From an uncultured Sinobacteraceae bacterium (GTDB lineage: Bacteria > Pseudomonadota > Gammaproteobacteria > Steroidobacterales > Steroidobacteraceae), in NCBI GenBank assembly GCA_937902995.1, contig CALEKY010000041.1:1-33618 (forward strand): DNA of 33,618 nt, in the 5' to 3' direction. Each line of letters opens with the position of its first letter. The first letter of the stretch is position 1. A model generated the notes under the pieces. That model saw only the letters and a program-made list of their open reading frames with translations. It did not search any database and was not told the origin of the DNA. This document shows, piece by piece, positions 23,404 through 32,027 of this stretch. The translations under genes and the position numbers were made by a program.

Positions 23404-24924
23404 ATGGACAGCAGTGAGCGTTCGGCGCTGTTGGCACGAGTCGAGCGGCGCTGTGAGGAGCAGCCGGGCCTATATGCGGTGGGAGTCGCGGGGGTTACGG
23501 CGCTCGGATATTTTCCGCTCATCGCACTCGCCGTACTCACCCTGACCGCAGTCTATTTCTGCTTGGCTGCGCTCGTGCAAGGCCAAACCGTGCCGCCGCT
23601 GGCTGTCGTCGGTGCGGTCGTGAGTCTCGTATTGATGCTTGCCGTCGCGCGAACTCTCGTCGTCAGACTCGAGCCCCCAACGGGCAGGGTCGTGACACGC
23701 GAGGAAGCACCGAAGCTGTTCGCGCTCATCGACGATGTCCTGGAACGCACGGCCGTTCGTCGCAAAGGCAAGGTGCACAAGTTCGAGATCGCGAGCGTGA
23801 CGCTCGATGACTCGTGCGACATCAACCTCCGTCAACTTCCGCGGTGGGGTGTGTTCGGCGAGTACGACAATCACTTGTCGATCGGCATTCCGCTGCTTGC
23901 CGTTTTGAGCGTCGCAGAGCTATCGACAGTCGTCGCCCATGAGATCGGACATTTGGGCGGCGAGCACGGACGTTGGTCGGCGTGGATCTATCGTCAGCGT
24001 CCAGCATGGGAAGCGGTCGAGCGCAGTCTTGCTACGCCTGCCAATGTGCTCGAACGATTGCTCGCGGCGTTCTATCTGCGATATGTGCCGTACTTTACGG
24101 CATACACACTTGCGCTTGCGCGCAATCTCGAGCTGCAAGCGGATCAGCGAGCTGCTTGGGCGACGAACGCGCAGGTGCTCGGACGGGCGCTCGTCAAGAA
24201 GGCGCTGGCCGAGCGTTTTCTCAATGAGGTGTACTGGGAGCGCTTCTATGCGCATCTCGAGAAGACGCCCGAGCCGCCGTATCCGCCGTACTCGATGCTT
24301 CCGCGCGCCTTCGCAGTCGCGCACAAGGAATGGCTGCGCAGCGATTGGATGTATCAAGCTTTGCGCGCACTGGTCGCGGACGGCGATACGCATCCGCAGC
24401 TCAACGAACGGCTGGCTGCATTGAACCTGCAGCCCGAGCTCCCGTCGTACTCTCCGGAAGCCACTGCACTCAAGGCACTCGGCTCGCTTGCGTCCGCGAT
24501 GCTGAAGTGGTGCGACGAGCAATGGCGTGCCGCCAACCGCGAGGCGTGGCGCAAGCGTCATGAAGAGATCGTGCAGGCACGCTGGAAGATCGAGCAATAC
24601 GAGAGCGTGCCGGCCGAGGAGCTCGGGCCCCAGGATCGTTGGGACAAATCGCTGCTGCTGCTCGATGTCGGTCGGCAGGCCGACGCCATCGAAGAGCTAC
24701 GCGCGCTCGTCATTCTGGATCCGAATGCAGCCAAGGCGCACTTCTTGCTTGGACGGCTCCTGCTCGAAGCCGGCGACGAATCGGGCTTGCACAACCTGAC
24801 GCTTGCCGCACAACAAGATGCAGAGCTGCTCGCACCCGCGGGCCAACTCGGCTACGGCTATCTCATCGAGCGCGGCCGCAAGGCGGAAGCGCAGCGGTTC
24901 TGGGAGAGATGCCAAGCGGCGTGA
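23404..24924 (+). CDS. M48-family zinc metalloprotease with TPR-like C-terminus
   Basis: 506-residue membrane-anchored protease of the M48 family (Ste24/HtpX relatives). Two transmembrane segments (about 31-59 and 66-88) precede the catalytic domain. The zinc motif HEIGH is at 179-183 (VVAHEIGHLGGEHG), and the third ligand is probably Glu243 in LARNLELQADQRAAW. The C-terminal ~130 residues (LLLDVGRQADAIEELRALVILDPNAAKAHFLLGRLLLEAGDESG) look like TPR repeats that could bind partners or substrates. It should degrade or process envelope proteins. ATG 23404 has a GGAGGGG ribosome-binding site; the frame runs open to 23347. Its TGA stop lies inside the first unit of a 7-bp repeat. Confidence 0.9.
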   Translation: MDSSERSALLARVERRCEEQPGLYAVGVAGVTALGYFPLIALAVLTLTAVYFCLAALVQGQTVPPLAVVGAVVSLVLMLAVARTLVVRLEPPTGRVVTREEAPKLFALIDDVLERTAVRRKGKVHKFEIASVTLDDSCDINLRQLPRWGVFGEYDNHLSIGIPLLAVLSVAELSTVVAHEIGHLGGEHGRWSAWIYRQRPAWEAVERSLATPANVLERLLAAFYLRYVPYFTAYTLALARNLELQADQRAAWATNAQVLGRALVKKALAERFLNEVYWERFYAHLEKTPEPPYPPYSMLPRAFAVAHKEWLRSDWMYQALRALVADGDTHPQLNERLAALNLQPELPSYSPEATALKALGSLASAMLKWCDEQWRAANREAWRKRHEEIVQARWKIEQYESVPAEELGPQDRWDKSLLLLDVGRQADAIEELRALVILDPNAAKAHFLLGRLLLEAGDESGLHNLTLAAQQDAELLAPAGQLGYGYLIERGRKAEAQRFWERCQAA

Positions 24925-25033
24925 TTCGTGATCCGTAATTTCGTAGGGTGATTGCGAGTGGTGAGTAGTGAGCGGTGAGTAGTGAGCGGTAGGCAACCGC
25001 GTTGCTTTTCCCCTTTCCCCTTTCCCTTCTCCC
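24921..25033 (+). repeat. composite 3'-end repeat: heptamers, hairpin, pyrimidine heptamers
   Basis: Starting in the M48 stop codon, GTGATTC (24921) and GTGATCC (24928) give way to irregular sequence. Four strict units follow, alternating GTGAGTA and GTGAGCG (24961-24988), then GTAGGCA. A stem GCAAC/GTTGC (24993-25005) is followed by pyrimidine heptamers TTTTCCC and CTTTCCC (25006-25033). The tract ends 6 bases before the DUF885 stop on the other strand. The order stop, repeat, hairpin, pyrimidine tract recurs at 26.9 and 29.1 kb. Confidence 0.75.
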
Positions 25034-25038
25034 CGCCC

Positions 25039-26808
25039 TCACCGTCCAGCCCACGAGCTGATCATCAGCTCTTTGATGATCCTCACCGGCGCATTCCCAT
25101 AGCTCAGAAACTGCTCGTGAAAGCGGCTCAGATCGAAGGTTTCGGGGAAGTCGCGCTTGAGCTGCTCGCGTAGGTCGTAGATCGCCGCATAACCGGCGAA
25201 GTAGCTCGAGAGCTGCACGCGGCGCCATTTGCCGTTGGCTTCTTCCTCGGATTGGAAAGCTTCGCGCACGAGCAGGCGTCTGGCGTCCTGTTCGCTCATG
25301 TTCAGCACGTGCACGGAATAGTCGAGGATCGTGTTGACGACCGAACGCAACAGCCATTTCGAATAAATGAGCCAGATCTCGGCCGAGTGATCGCCGTAAC
25401 CCGACTCCAGCATCGCTCGCTCGCCATAGACGGCCCAGCCTTCCACCATGGCGCCGTTACCGAAGATCGCCTTGATCTTGCTCGGCGACTTGTTCGCGTG
25501 AACGAGCTGTGCGTAGTGACCCGGAATCGCTTCGTGAATGTTGAGGATGGGAAGCATCCAACGGTTGTACTCGCGTAGCAGGCTTTCGGCCCGCTCCGGC
25601 GGCATTTCGTCGACCGGGATGACGTTGTAATACGTCGGAGCGTCGGGATCGTACGGACCGGGCGCATCGATGCCTGCGACTGCGACGCCGCGTTGGTGCG
25701 CCGGTGTCTTGCGAACTCGCAGCGGTTTGTCGGGATCGAGCGTCAGCAGACGGTGCGTCGTCACCCAGTCCGCGAGCTCCGAGATCTGTTTTTCGATCGT
25801 CGGCAAGAATTCATGCGGCGCGACGTGCTGCTCCGACAGCTTGTCGATGAGCCGCCCGATTCGCTCGAGACGATCGGTCGGCGGTGAAACGTTCGGAAAA
25901 TACTTCGGCCATAGCTGGTCGGCGAGGATCCCCATGCGTGCATGTAGACGTTCCTTTTCCTCGAGCGCACGTTGGTAGAGACCTTCCGCAGTCTCGCCGG
26001 TCTGAATTGCGTAGAAGAACTTCTTGTCGTAGCGCGCTTTGCCGAGCCGGAACGACGTCGCCTGACCGCTTTGTAGCGAAGGTAGAAGTGCCTTGAGCGA
26101 GTCGATGTATGCCTCGATTGCAGCGCGCGCTGCCTCAGCGCGTCGTGTGAGCGTGCGTCGTTCGGTCGACGACAGTGTGGAGGCTTCGATTTTCTCCATG
26201 AGCTCGGCGCCGAAAACTTGCAGCGCACCTCGGTTCTGCTCGATCGCAAGCTGCGTATGCTCGAGTGTCGGGTTCGTCAGATTGCGCTGCGCCGCCGCGT
26301 AGTACTCCGGTACGCGTTGCAGCCGTTTCGAGAACATTCTCAGACGGTCATCGAGCGGCGCGAATTCGGTGCTCAACAGTTTTGCGAACGGCTCTGCAGC
26401 GTTGTAAACCGACGGGTTCCATTCCCATTCGCGCAACTCGACAATCGCCCAGAGGTCCCGTGCAAATTTGTTGTCGAGAATGGCCCAGTCCGCGCGACGC
26501 GTTTCGCTCAACGAATTCGGATCGATTCCGTGCAGGCGGCTGCGCCAACGACGAATGAACTCGAGGTTCCGCTCGCGCGACCTGTCATCCGGCACGATCA
26601 GCCGATCCGCGTACTTGTAGTAACCGACGTCGATCGCCGCGCCCGGATACAGTTGCCAATATTCGTCGAGGAAGTCCTCGCCGAAGAGCTTGTCGAAACG
26701 GACATCGGCCGTGCTCGGTGTGCGCTCCTGAATCGTAGACTGTGCGTAGGTTTGAACGAGCAGGCCCAAGAGCACACAGGCGAAGACGGTTCTCGCGAGC
26801 TTCGACAT
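25039..26808 (-). CDS. secreted DUF885 zinc metallopeptidase
   Basis: 589 residues with a signal peptide (1-22, ending TYAQS). The family hallmark HEAIPGH is at 425-431 and EGWAVYGE at 456-463, as in DUF885 proteins, which are distantly related to thermostable carboxypeptidases and are thought to be zinc peptidases. The N-terminal ~300 residues are helical (for example FLDEYWQLYPGAAIDVGYYKY and the RRTLTRRAEAARAAIEAYI helix), and length fits the family. No lipobox is seen, so a periplasmic or secreted protein is likely. Substrate is unknown. ATG 26808 is the natural start of the signal peptide. It is convergent with the M48 protease gene. Confidence 0.92.
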   Translation of the reverse strand: MSKLARTVFACVLLGLLVQTYAQSTIQERTPSTADVRFDKLFGEDFLDEYWQLYPGAAIDVGYYKYADRLIVPDDRSRERNLEFIRRWRSRLHGIDPNSLSETRRADWAILDNKFARDLWAIVELREWEWNPSVYNAAEPFAKLLSTEFAPLDDRLRMFSKRLQRVPEYYAAAQRNLTNPTLEHTQLAIEQNRGALQVFGAELMEKIEASTLSSTERRTLTRRAEAARAAIEAYIDSLKALLPSLQSGQATSFRLGKARYDKKFFYAIQTGETAEGLYQRALEEKERLHARMGILADQLWPKYFPNVSPPTDRLERIGRLIDKLSEQHVAPHEFLPTIEKQISELADWVTTHRLLTLDPDKPLRVRKTPAHQRGVAVAGIDAPGPYDPDAPTYYNVIPVDEMPPERAESLLREYNRWMLPILNIHEAIPGHYAQLVHANKSPSKIKAIFGNGAMVEGWAVYGERAMLESGYGDHSAEIWLIYSKWLLRSVVNTILDYSVHVLNMSEQDARRLLVREAFQSEEEANGKWRRVQLSSYFAGYAAIYDLREQLKRDFPETFDLSRFHEQFLSYGNAPVRIIKELMISSWAGR

Positions 26809-26853
26809 CGGCGATCTCCTGCGGTTGGGCGAGAGGCGTTAACGTAGCACGAT

Positions 26854-26955
26854 GGGGGGAAGGAGAAAGGGGGAAAGGGAAGAAGGGAAGGAGGGAATAA
26901 GGGAAAAGGGAAAAGGGAAAGGCAACGCAGTTGCCTACCACTCACCACCCACCCA
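26854..26955 (-). repeat. composite 3'-end repeat after the MocR gene
   Basis: On the minus strand the tract starts inside the MocR stop codon (units GTGGTGA and GTGGTAG) and continues through the stem GGCAAC/GTTGCC (26920-26935). A long pyrimidine tract follows, with units TTTTCCC and then longer, partly 8-base units down to 26854. Layout and core hairpin match the composite element at 24.9 kb in the orientation of the upstream gene. Confidence 0.7.
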
Positions 26956-28369
26956 GCCGCCTGACGCCTTCCCGTATGCTGCGTACGCTAAGTCCGGAAA
27001 AGCCGAGGAGGTATTCGTGCGGATGCGGCTTGCCGAGGTAGTAATCGCGTGTGCTCACGATCTGTACCCTGTTGCGTCGCGCGCGCTCTTCGATGGCAGC
27101 GTCGGCTGTACGTATCGTAACGTGCATGCCGGCTTCCTCGCCCAAGATTCGCAGGCTCGAGCCGAGTTGTTTTTCCAGTGCTTCGACCAGGGCGGCACGG
27201 CGCTCGCCGTACAGGCGCCGCATGCGACGGATGTGTCGTTCCAAATGGCCTTCGCCAATGAAATCGGCCAGTGCCGCTTGATCGATCGACGGGGTGCTGC
27301 GATCGCAAAGCCATTTTGCGCGACGGAAGGGAGCAACGAGTTGCTCCGGAAGAATCGCGTACCCGATGCGCAATGCCGGAAACATCACTTTGGAGAACGT
27401 CCCGCAATACACGACCGGCACGTTTTCGGCGAGCCCTTGCAAAGACGGCAGCGGCGGACCGCTGTACCGATATTCGCTGTCGTAATCGTCCTCGACGATG
27501 ACGGCTGAGTGCTTCCGTGCCCACTCCAGCAGCTCCAAGCGGCGCGCAAGTGACATCGAGACGCCCAACGGAAATTGATGCGACGGTGTGACATAGACCA
27601 TGCGGGCGTTCTTGTCGATCTCGCCGATCACGATACCTTGATCGTCGACGCGTGCCGGCCGCAAACGCACACCGGCGGCGTCGAAAATCTTGCGCGTGCC
27701 GTGATAGCCAGGATCTTCCAAGGCCACGATGTCGCCCGGATCGCAGAGCACGCGCGCACACAGATCTAGCGCTTGCTGAGAGCCGTTGAGAATCACGACT
27801 CGATCTGGCGTGCAGCGCACGGCACGGGAACGCGCGACGTAGGCGGCGATTTCCTTGCGAAGAGGTTCGTAGCCTTGGGAGTCCCGCGCATAGTCGACGA
27901 GCGCGCGCGACGGCGACTTCAAGTGCCGTGCAAGAAGCCTCCGCCATACGTCGAACGGAAAGCGTGCCACGTCCGGCGTCCAACGCGAGAAACAGATATG
28001 GTCATGAGGCTGCGGCGCATATATGAAGTCCTGCTGCAAGCGCGCGCCGAAACGCGAAAGCTTGATCGGGATGTCGGTCGATGCGGCAGCGGAGGTCGGC
28101 AGTGAAGGCAGGCTGCGTTCGTGAAGATCGCCGCGCACGAACGTGCCCGATCCGCGCACGGTTTCCAAATACCCCTCGGCGAACAGTTGTTCGTACGCTT
28201 GAGTGACGGTACTCCGCGAAACACGCAACGCCTGTGCAAGCTCGCGGCTCGAAGGAATGCGATCGCCCTGCCGAAAGCGCCCGGCAAGAATGCCGCGACG
28301 CCATGCTTCGTAGATCTGCCGATGAAGCGGAACGTCGCTGTGGGGATCGATTGCAATCGCAGCGCGCAT
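26942..28369 (-). CDS. MocR/PdxR-family regulator (GntR HTH + aminotransferase-like domain)
   Basis: 475 residues. A GntR winged helix-turn-helix (1-75: PLHRQIYEAWRRGIL ... SSRELAQALRVSRSTVTQAYEQL) is joined by a linker to a fold-type I aminotransferase domain. PLP-site features are present: EDDYDSEYRY at 293-302, TPSHQFPLG at 261-269 and probable PLP-Lys327 in YCGTFSKVMFP. MocR regulators use PLP as effector and often control vitamin B6, GABA or amino-acid genes. ATG 28369 is the natural start. It is divergent from the GNAT gene, with AGTGGA-type boxes between them, so the GNAT gene is its likely target. The domain architecture is intact. Confidence 0.94.
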   Translation of the reverse strand: MRAAIAIDPHSDVPLHRQIYEAWRRGILAGRFRQGDRIPSSRELAQALRVSRSTVTQAYEQLFAEGYLETVRGSGTFVRGDLHERSLPSLPTSAAASTDIPIKLSRFGARLQQDFIYAPQPHDHICFSRWTPDVARFPFDVWRRLLARHLKSPSRALVDYARDSQGYEPLRKEIAAYVARSRAVRCTPDRVVILNGSQQALDLCARVLCDPGDIVALEDPGYHGTRKIFDAAGVRLRPARVDDQGIVIGEIDKNARMVYVTPSHQFPLGVSMSLARRLELLEWARKHSAVIVEDDYDSEYRYSGPPLPSLQGLAENVPVVYCGTFSKVMFPALRIGYAILPEQLVAPFRRAKWLCDRSTPSIDQAALADFIGEGHLERHIRRMRRLYGERRAALVEALEKQLGSSLRILGEEAGMHVTIRTADAAIEERARRNRVQIVSTRDYYLGKPHPHEYLLGFSGLSVRSIREGVRRLGGW

Positions 28370-28418
28370 AGTGGACTGGTCTGGTTAACAAAAAGTGGAT
28401 GTATTTGCCGACCACTTT
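28370..28418. promoter_or_regulatory. candidate MocR-type operator between divergent MocR and GNAT genes
   Basis: AGTGGA occurs at 28370-28375 and again at 28394-28399 (24-base spacing). A third copy is inverted: AAAGTGG (28392-28398) faces CCACTTT (28412-28418) over 13 bases. AAAGTGG-type boxes are known for the PdxR branch of MocR regulators. The position directly upstream of the MocR start suggests autoregulation. Confidence 0.55.
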
Positions 28419-28479
28419 GCAGGTAGAGTGGGCACAAGGCAAGGCCACAGGCGACAGCTGCGCGACCGCGCGCTCTGCC

Positions 28480-28543
28480 TTCAGCCTTCGGTCTTCCGTC
28501 TTCAGGTTCTCGGTCTTCAGCCTCGAGTCCCGGTCCTCAACAC
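28480..28543 (+). repeat. 7-bp tandem repeat (TTCAGCC/TTCGGTC type) upstream of the GNAT gene
   Basis: Nine units start at 28480 and include TTCAGCC, TTCGGTC, TTCCGTC, TTCAGGT and TCGAGTC, with one 8-base slip at 28508. Unlike most tracts it lies before a start codon (ATG 28546). It is open in the GNAT reading frame, but the frame continues to unrelated sequence, so it is not counted as coding. Confidence 0.65.
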
Positions 28544-28545
28544 GC

Positions 28546-29148
28546 ATGATTCGAGTACAACCCATTACCCTTGAACGCGACGGCATCCGGTTGGAGCCGC
28601 TGACAATGGAACACCGCGACGATATTGCGCGTGCGGCGTCCGACGGCGAGTTGTGGAACCTATGGTTTACGAGCGTTCCGCATCCGGATCAGGTCGATCG
28701 CTGGTTGGAAACGGCGCTCGAAGGGCAACGTGCAGGACACATGCTGCCGTGGGCCGTGCGCGATTCGAGCACCGGGGAAATCATCGGCTCAACACGCTAC
28801 CACGACATCGTTGCAACCATCGACCGCGTCGAGATCGGCTACACGTTCTATGCGCAGAGCCGGCAACGGACGCGAGTGAATACGACCTGCAAGCTGATGC
28901 TGCTTGCGCATGCGTTCGACGAGCTCGGTTGCAAGGTCGTCGGCTTCCGCACGGACAACTTCAATTTCCGTTCGCAGCGTGCGATCGAAGCGCTCGGCGC
29001 AAAGAAGGACGGCGTGATCCGTCATTATCAAGCGCGCAGAGACGGCTCACCGCGCGACACGGTGTTCTACAGCATTCTCGCCAACGAATGGCCGGATGTG
29101 AGAAGGCACCTCGAGTTGAGGTTGAAGAGGCTTAGTCGCGATTCGTGA
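28546..29148 (+). CDS. GNAT-family N-acetyltransferase
   Basis: 200-residue acetyltransferase of the GNAT fold, closest in pattern to the RimJ/RimL branch (Acetyltransf_3). Visible elements are GIRLEPLTMEHRDDIARAA at the start, the core LPWAVRDSSTGEIIGSTRYHDI and the acetyl-CoA region TTCKLMLLAHAFDELGC, followed by VVGFRTDNFNFRSQRAIEALGAKKDG. The acceptor is unknown. ATG 28546 is chosen because family sequence starts there; the ribosome-binding site is poor and a heptamer repeat precedes it. It is divergent from the MocR regulator with shared boxes, which suggests joint control. The stop codon lies inside a repeat unit. Confidence 0.9.
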   Translation: MIRVQPITLERDGIRLEPLTMEHRDDIARAASDGELWNLWFTSVPHPDQVDRWLETALEGQRAGHMLPWAVRDSSTGEIIGSTRYHDIVATIDRVEIGYTFYAQSRQRTRVNTTCKLMLLAHAFDELGCKVVGFRTDNFNFRSQRAIEALGAKKDGVIRHYQARRDGSPRDTVFYSILANEWPDVRRHLELRLKRLSRDS

Positions 29149-29257
29149 TTCGTGATCCGTATGCGCGCGCAGCGCGCTTCTTCTTTCCTTCCCTCCTTCC
29201 CATTTCCCCTTTCCCCTTTCCCCTTTCCCTTTTCCCTTTTCCCTTTTCCCTCTCTCC
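29138..29257 (+). repeat. composite 3'-end repeat after the GNAT gene
   Basis: Units GCGATTC, GTGATTC and GTGATCC (29138-29158) run through the GNAT stop codon. A stem GCGCGC-gca-GCGCGC (29163-29177) follows, then pyrimidine sequence. From 29202 this becomes eight strictly in-phase heptamers, ATTTCCC, CTTTCCC (three), TTTTCCC (three) and TCTCTCC, to 29257. It is the longest perfect heptamer run in the window. Confidence 0.8.
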
Positions 29258-29326
29258 GCCTCCATTGCACGCCAGCGCTGCTTGGTTTAGAAACTGCCGC
29301 TTCTGCGTCATCGCGAGGTTTTGAGT

Positions 29327-30763
29327 ATGGGTTTGCCGAAGACCCTGGCTGCGACGACAGTCGCGGCTGTGCTCGTGGCGTGCGCGTCGCAACCACCGAT
29401 GGATGAGCCGACGAGCGAGTTGTATCCAAAGAGGCAGGATGCCTATCCCTCAACCTATCAGCCAGCTGTGGCGCAGCCGGTCGTCATTCGCAATGCGACG
29501 ATCCTGACCGGCACGGGCGGACATTTGGACAACGCCGACATCGTGCTCGCGGATGGACGTATACAGGCCATCGGTTCGAGTGTCGCAACTCCGTCGGGCG
29601 CACGTGTCATCGATGCGAGCGGACGATGGGTGACGCCGGGTCTCATCGACGTGCATTCGCATCTCGGTGTGTACCCAAGTCCTGGCGTCAATGCGCATTC
29701 CGACGGCAACGAAATGACCGCGCCTGTGACGGCGAACGTTTGGGCCGAACATGGCGTGTGGCCGCAGGATCCCGGATTTCAGGCTGCGCTAGAAGGCGGC
29801 GTTACGACGCTGCAGATCTTGCCAGGCTCCGCAAATCTCGTCGGCGGCCGCGGCGTGACGTTGAAAAATGTTCCTGCCGTCGGCTACCAAGCCATGAAGT
29901 TTCCGGGTGCGAAGCACGGCTTGAAGATGGCGTGTGGGGAAAACCCCAAACGCGTATACGGCTCGAAGTCGCAAGCACCTTCCACGCGCATGGGCAACGT
30001 CGCCGGCTACCGCCAGGCATTTGCCGATGCGCAGGACTATCAGCGTACTTGGCAGAAGTATTGGCGCGATCTGGCCGCTTACGAAAAGAAGAAGGCCACC
30101 GATCCGGATGCCGCACCGCCGAGCGAGCCCAAGCGCGATCTGAAGCTCGAGACGCTGGTCGGTGCGCTCGAAGGCGAGATCTTGGTGCACATTCATTGCT
30201 ATCGCGCCGACGAGATGCAGGTGATGCTCGATTTGGCGAAAGAGTTCGGATTCGAGATCGCCGCGTTCCATCACGGTGTCGAGGCGTACAAGATCGCGAA
30301 TCGTCTCGCCGAGGAGCAGGTGTGCGGCGCGCTGTGGGCCGACTGGTGGGGATTCAAGATGGAGTCGTTCGATGGCATTCCGGAGAACCTTGCGATGGTG
30401 GATTTCCCGGAAGACAGTTGCGCGATCGTTCACTCCGACTCCGAAGAAGGCATTCAGCGACTGAATCAAGAGGCCGCGAAAGCCATGGCACGGGGCAATC
30501 GCATTGGGCTGTCGATTCCTCCGGAGCGCGCGATCCGGTGGATCACTTCGAATCCGGCCAAGGCGCTCGGCATCGACGATCGCACCGGATCGCTCGAGGT
30601 CGGCAAGATGGCGGACGTAGTGATCTGGAACCGCAATCCGTTCAGTGTGTATGCGCTCGCCGAGCAAGTCTTCATCGACGGTGTGCTCGTTTACGACCGT
30701 ACGCAGCCGACGAAGCCGCGCTCGGACTTCATGCTCGGTCAGCCGGGGGTGGGCCATGAATAA
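29327..30763 (+). CDS. lipoprotein amidohydrolase-family enzyme
   Basis: 478 residues with a lipoprotein signal (lipobox LVAC, Cys19) and a metal-dependent amidohydrolase domain of the COG1228/imidazolonepropionase-like group. Metal ligands are intact: HxH at 110-112 (TPGLIDVHSHLG), then HIH in EILVHIHCYRADEM, His in AAFHHGVEAYK, and Asp in IVHSDSEEG. The C-terminus carries the family AIRWITSNPAKALGIDD and GSLEVGKMADVVIWNRNPF. ATG 29327 is used; a TTG at 29321 is an alternative. A GAGG ribosome-binding site lies about 10 bases upstream. It overlaps the next gene by 8 bases, so the two are translated as a coupled pair. Substrate is unknown (possibly a peptide or cyclic amide). Confidence 0.92.
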   Translation: MGLPKTLAATTVAAVLVACASQPPMDEPTSELYPKRQDAYPSTYQPAVAQPVVIRNATILTGTGGHLDNADIVLADGRIQAIGSSVATPSGARVIDASGRWVTPGLIDVHSHLGVYPSPGVNAHSDGNEMTAPVTANVWAEHGVWPQDPGFQAALEGGVTTLQILPGSANLVGGRGVTLKNVPAVGYQAMKFPGAKHGLKMACGENPKRVYGSKSQAPSTRMGNVAGYRQAFADAQDYQRTWQKYWRDLAAYEKKKATDPDAAPPSEPKRDLKLETLVGALEGEILVHIHCYRADEMQVMLDLAKEFGFEIAAFHHGVEAYKIANRLAEEQVCGALWADWWGFKMESFDGIPENLAMVDFPEDSCAIVHSDSEEGIQRLNQEAAKAMARGNRIGLSIPPERAIRWITSNPAKALGIDDRTGSLEVGKMADVVIWNRNPFSVYALAEQVFIDGVLVYDRTQPTKPRSDFMLGQPGVGHE

Positions 30764-32027
30764 GGTGTCGCTTGCGTTCGCACTCGCTCTGAGCGTGCTG
30801 ACCTCGAGTGCGTCGGCTGCCGATCTCTTGATCCGCAATGCTGAAGTCCACACGCTCACGAGCGCTGGGAAGCTTGCGAATGCCGACGTGCTCGTACGCA
30901 ACGACAAGATTGCTGCCGTCGGTCGCGGTCTGGCCGCACCGGACGACGCAACGATCGTCGAAGCAAACGGCAAGCCGCTCACGCCAGGATTGTTCGCGGG
31001 ATTGACGGGGATCGGGCTCCGAGAAGTGTCGGGGGAAAGCTCGACGGTCGATGAGTTCCTGCGACTCAACGCGCCCCAGCACGAGATGCAATGGCGGCCC
31101 GAGTTCGATGTCACGCTCGCCTACAACCCGCGTTCGGTGCTCGTGCCCGTTGCACAAGTCGAAGGATTGACGTGGACGGTCATTCATCCCGGTGCGGCTG
31201 GAGGTGGCAGCATGCTCGCAGGTCAAGGCGCGGCAGTCGTGTTGGATGGCCGCTTCGATGCAGTGATCGACGGCAGTCGCTCGATGTTCGTATCGCTCGG
31301 GAGCGATGTGTTGCCGATCTCGGGCGGCAGCCGCGCCGCACAATACATGTTGTTCGATCAAGCCGTTCGGGAAGCGCGGAGCACTGGACCGCTCGGCGAT
31401 CGGTCGTTGCTTCTTCCTGCCGGGCGAGAAGTCTTAGCTCGTTATCTGAAGGGCGGTCGATTCGTGTTCGTCGTCGATCGCGCGGCCGATATTAGGCAAG
31501 TGCTGGCGCTCGCGAAGCGATACGGCATCAATCCCGTGATTGCGAGCGGCGCGGAGGCGTGGGCCGTCGCTGATGAGCTGGCTGCGGCGGATGTTCCAGT
31601 GTTGCTCGATCCGCTGTTGAATCTGCCGCTTTCGTTCGACGTCATCGGTGCGCGCATGGACAACGCTGCGTTGCTGGCGCGCGCGGGTGTGCGCGTCGGC
31701 TTCACGCAGGTCCTTTCCGATGCCAGTCACAATGCACGCAAGATCCGTCAGGTGGCCGGCAACGCCGTGGCGCACGGGTTGCCATGGGATCTCGCGCTTG
31801 CAGGATTGACGTCCGTCCCTGCGGAAATTTTCGGCGTGGCGCAGACGCGCGGGCGTATCGCCGAAGGGCAAGCAGCGGATCTCGTGCTCTGGAGCGGCGA
31901 TCCGCTCGAAGTGACGACGGTCGCCGAGCAGGTCTGGATCGGCGGCAACGCGATTCCGATGCGGTCGCGTCAGACAGAATTGCGCGACAGATATCTCGAA
32001 AAGCTCAAACAAGGATCTGCACGATGA
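30756..32027 (+). CDS. secreted amidohydrolase-like protein lacking the HxH metal motif
   Basis: 423 residues with a signal peptide (1-21, ending ASASAA). It shares the family frame (IRNAEVHTLTSAGKLANADVLV at the N-terminus; LALAGLTSVPAEIFGVAQTRGRIAEGQAADLVLWSGDPL at the C-terminus). Where the partner has TPGLIDVHSHLG, it reads TPGLFAGLTGIG, so both N-terminal metal ligands are missing. An SDASHNARK segment resembles the Asp region. It may be a pseudoenzyme acting as a partner, or it may bind a changed metal site. ATG 30756 overlaps the first amidohydrolase by 8 bases (GGGGGTGG ribosome-binding site), and its stop overlaps the thioesterase start (ATGA). Confidence 0.88.
   Translation: MNKVSLAFALALSVLTSSASAADLLIRNAEVHTLTSAGKLANADVLVRNDKIAAVGRGLAAPDDATIVEANGKPLTPGLFAGLTGIGLREVSGESSTVDEFLRLNAPQHEMQWRPEFDVTLAYNPRSVLVPVAQVEGLTWTVIHPGAAGGGSMLAGQGAAVVLDGRFDAVIDGSRSMFVSLGSDVLPISGGSRAAQYMLFDQAVREARSTGPLGDRSLLLPAGREVLARYLKGGRFVFVVDRAADIRQVLALAKRYGINPVIASGAEAWAVADELAAADVPVLLDPLLNLPLSFDVIGARMDNAALLARAGVRVGFTQVLSDASHNARKIRQVAGNAVAHGLPWDLALAGLTSVPAEIFGVAQTRGRIAEGQAADLVLWSGDPLEVTTVAEQVWIGGNAIPMRSRQTELRDRYLEKLKQGSAR

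Noticed and set aside
28399..28545. N-terminal extension of the GNAT protein through the heptamer tract
   Set aside because: Low-complexity Ser/Arg-rich translation of repeats; family sequence begins at ATG 28546.
29626..31114. Plus- and minus-strand frames over the first amidohydrolase gene
   Set aside because: Shadows of a gene with intact metal-binding motifs; Arg-rich composition typical of wrong frames.
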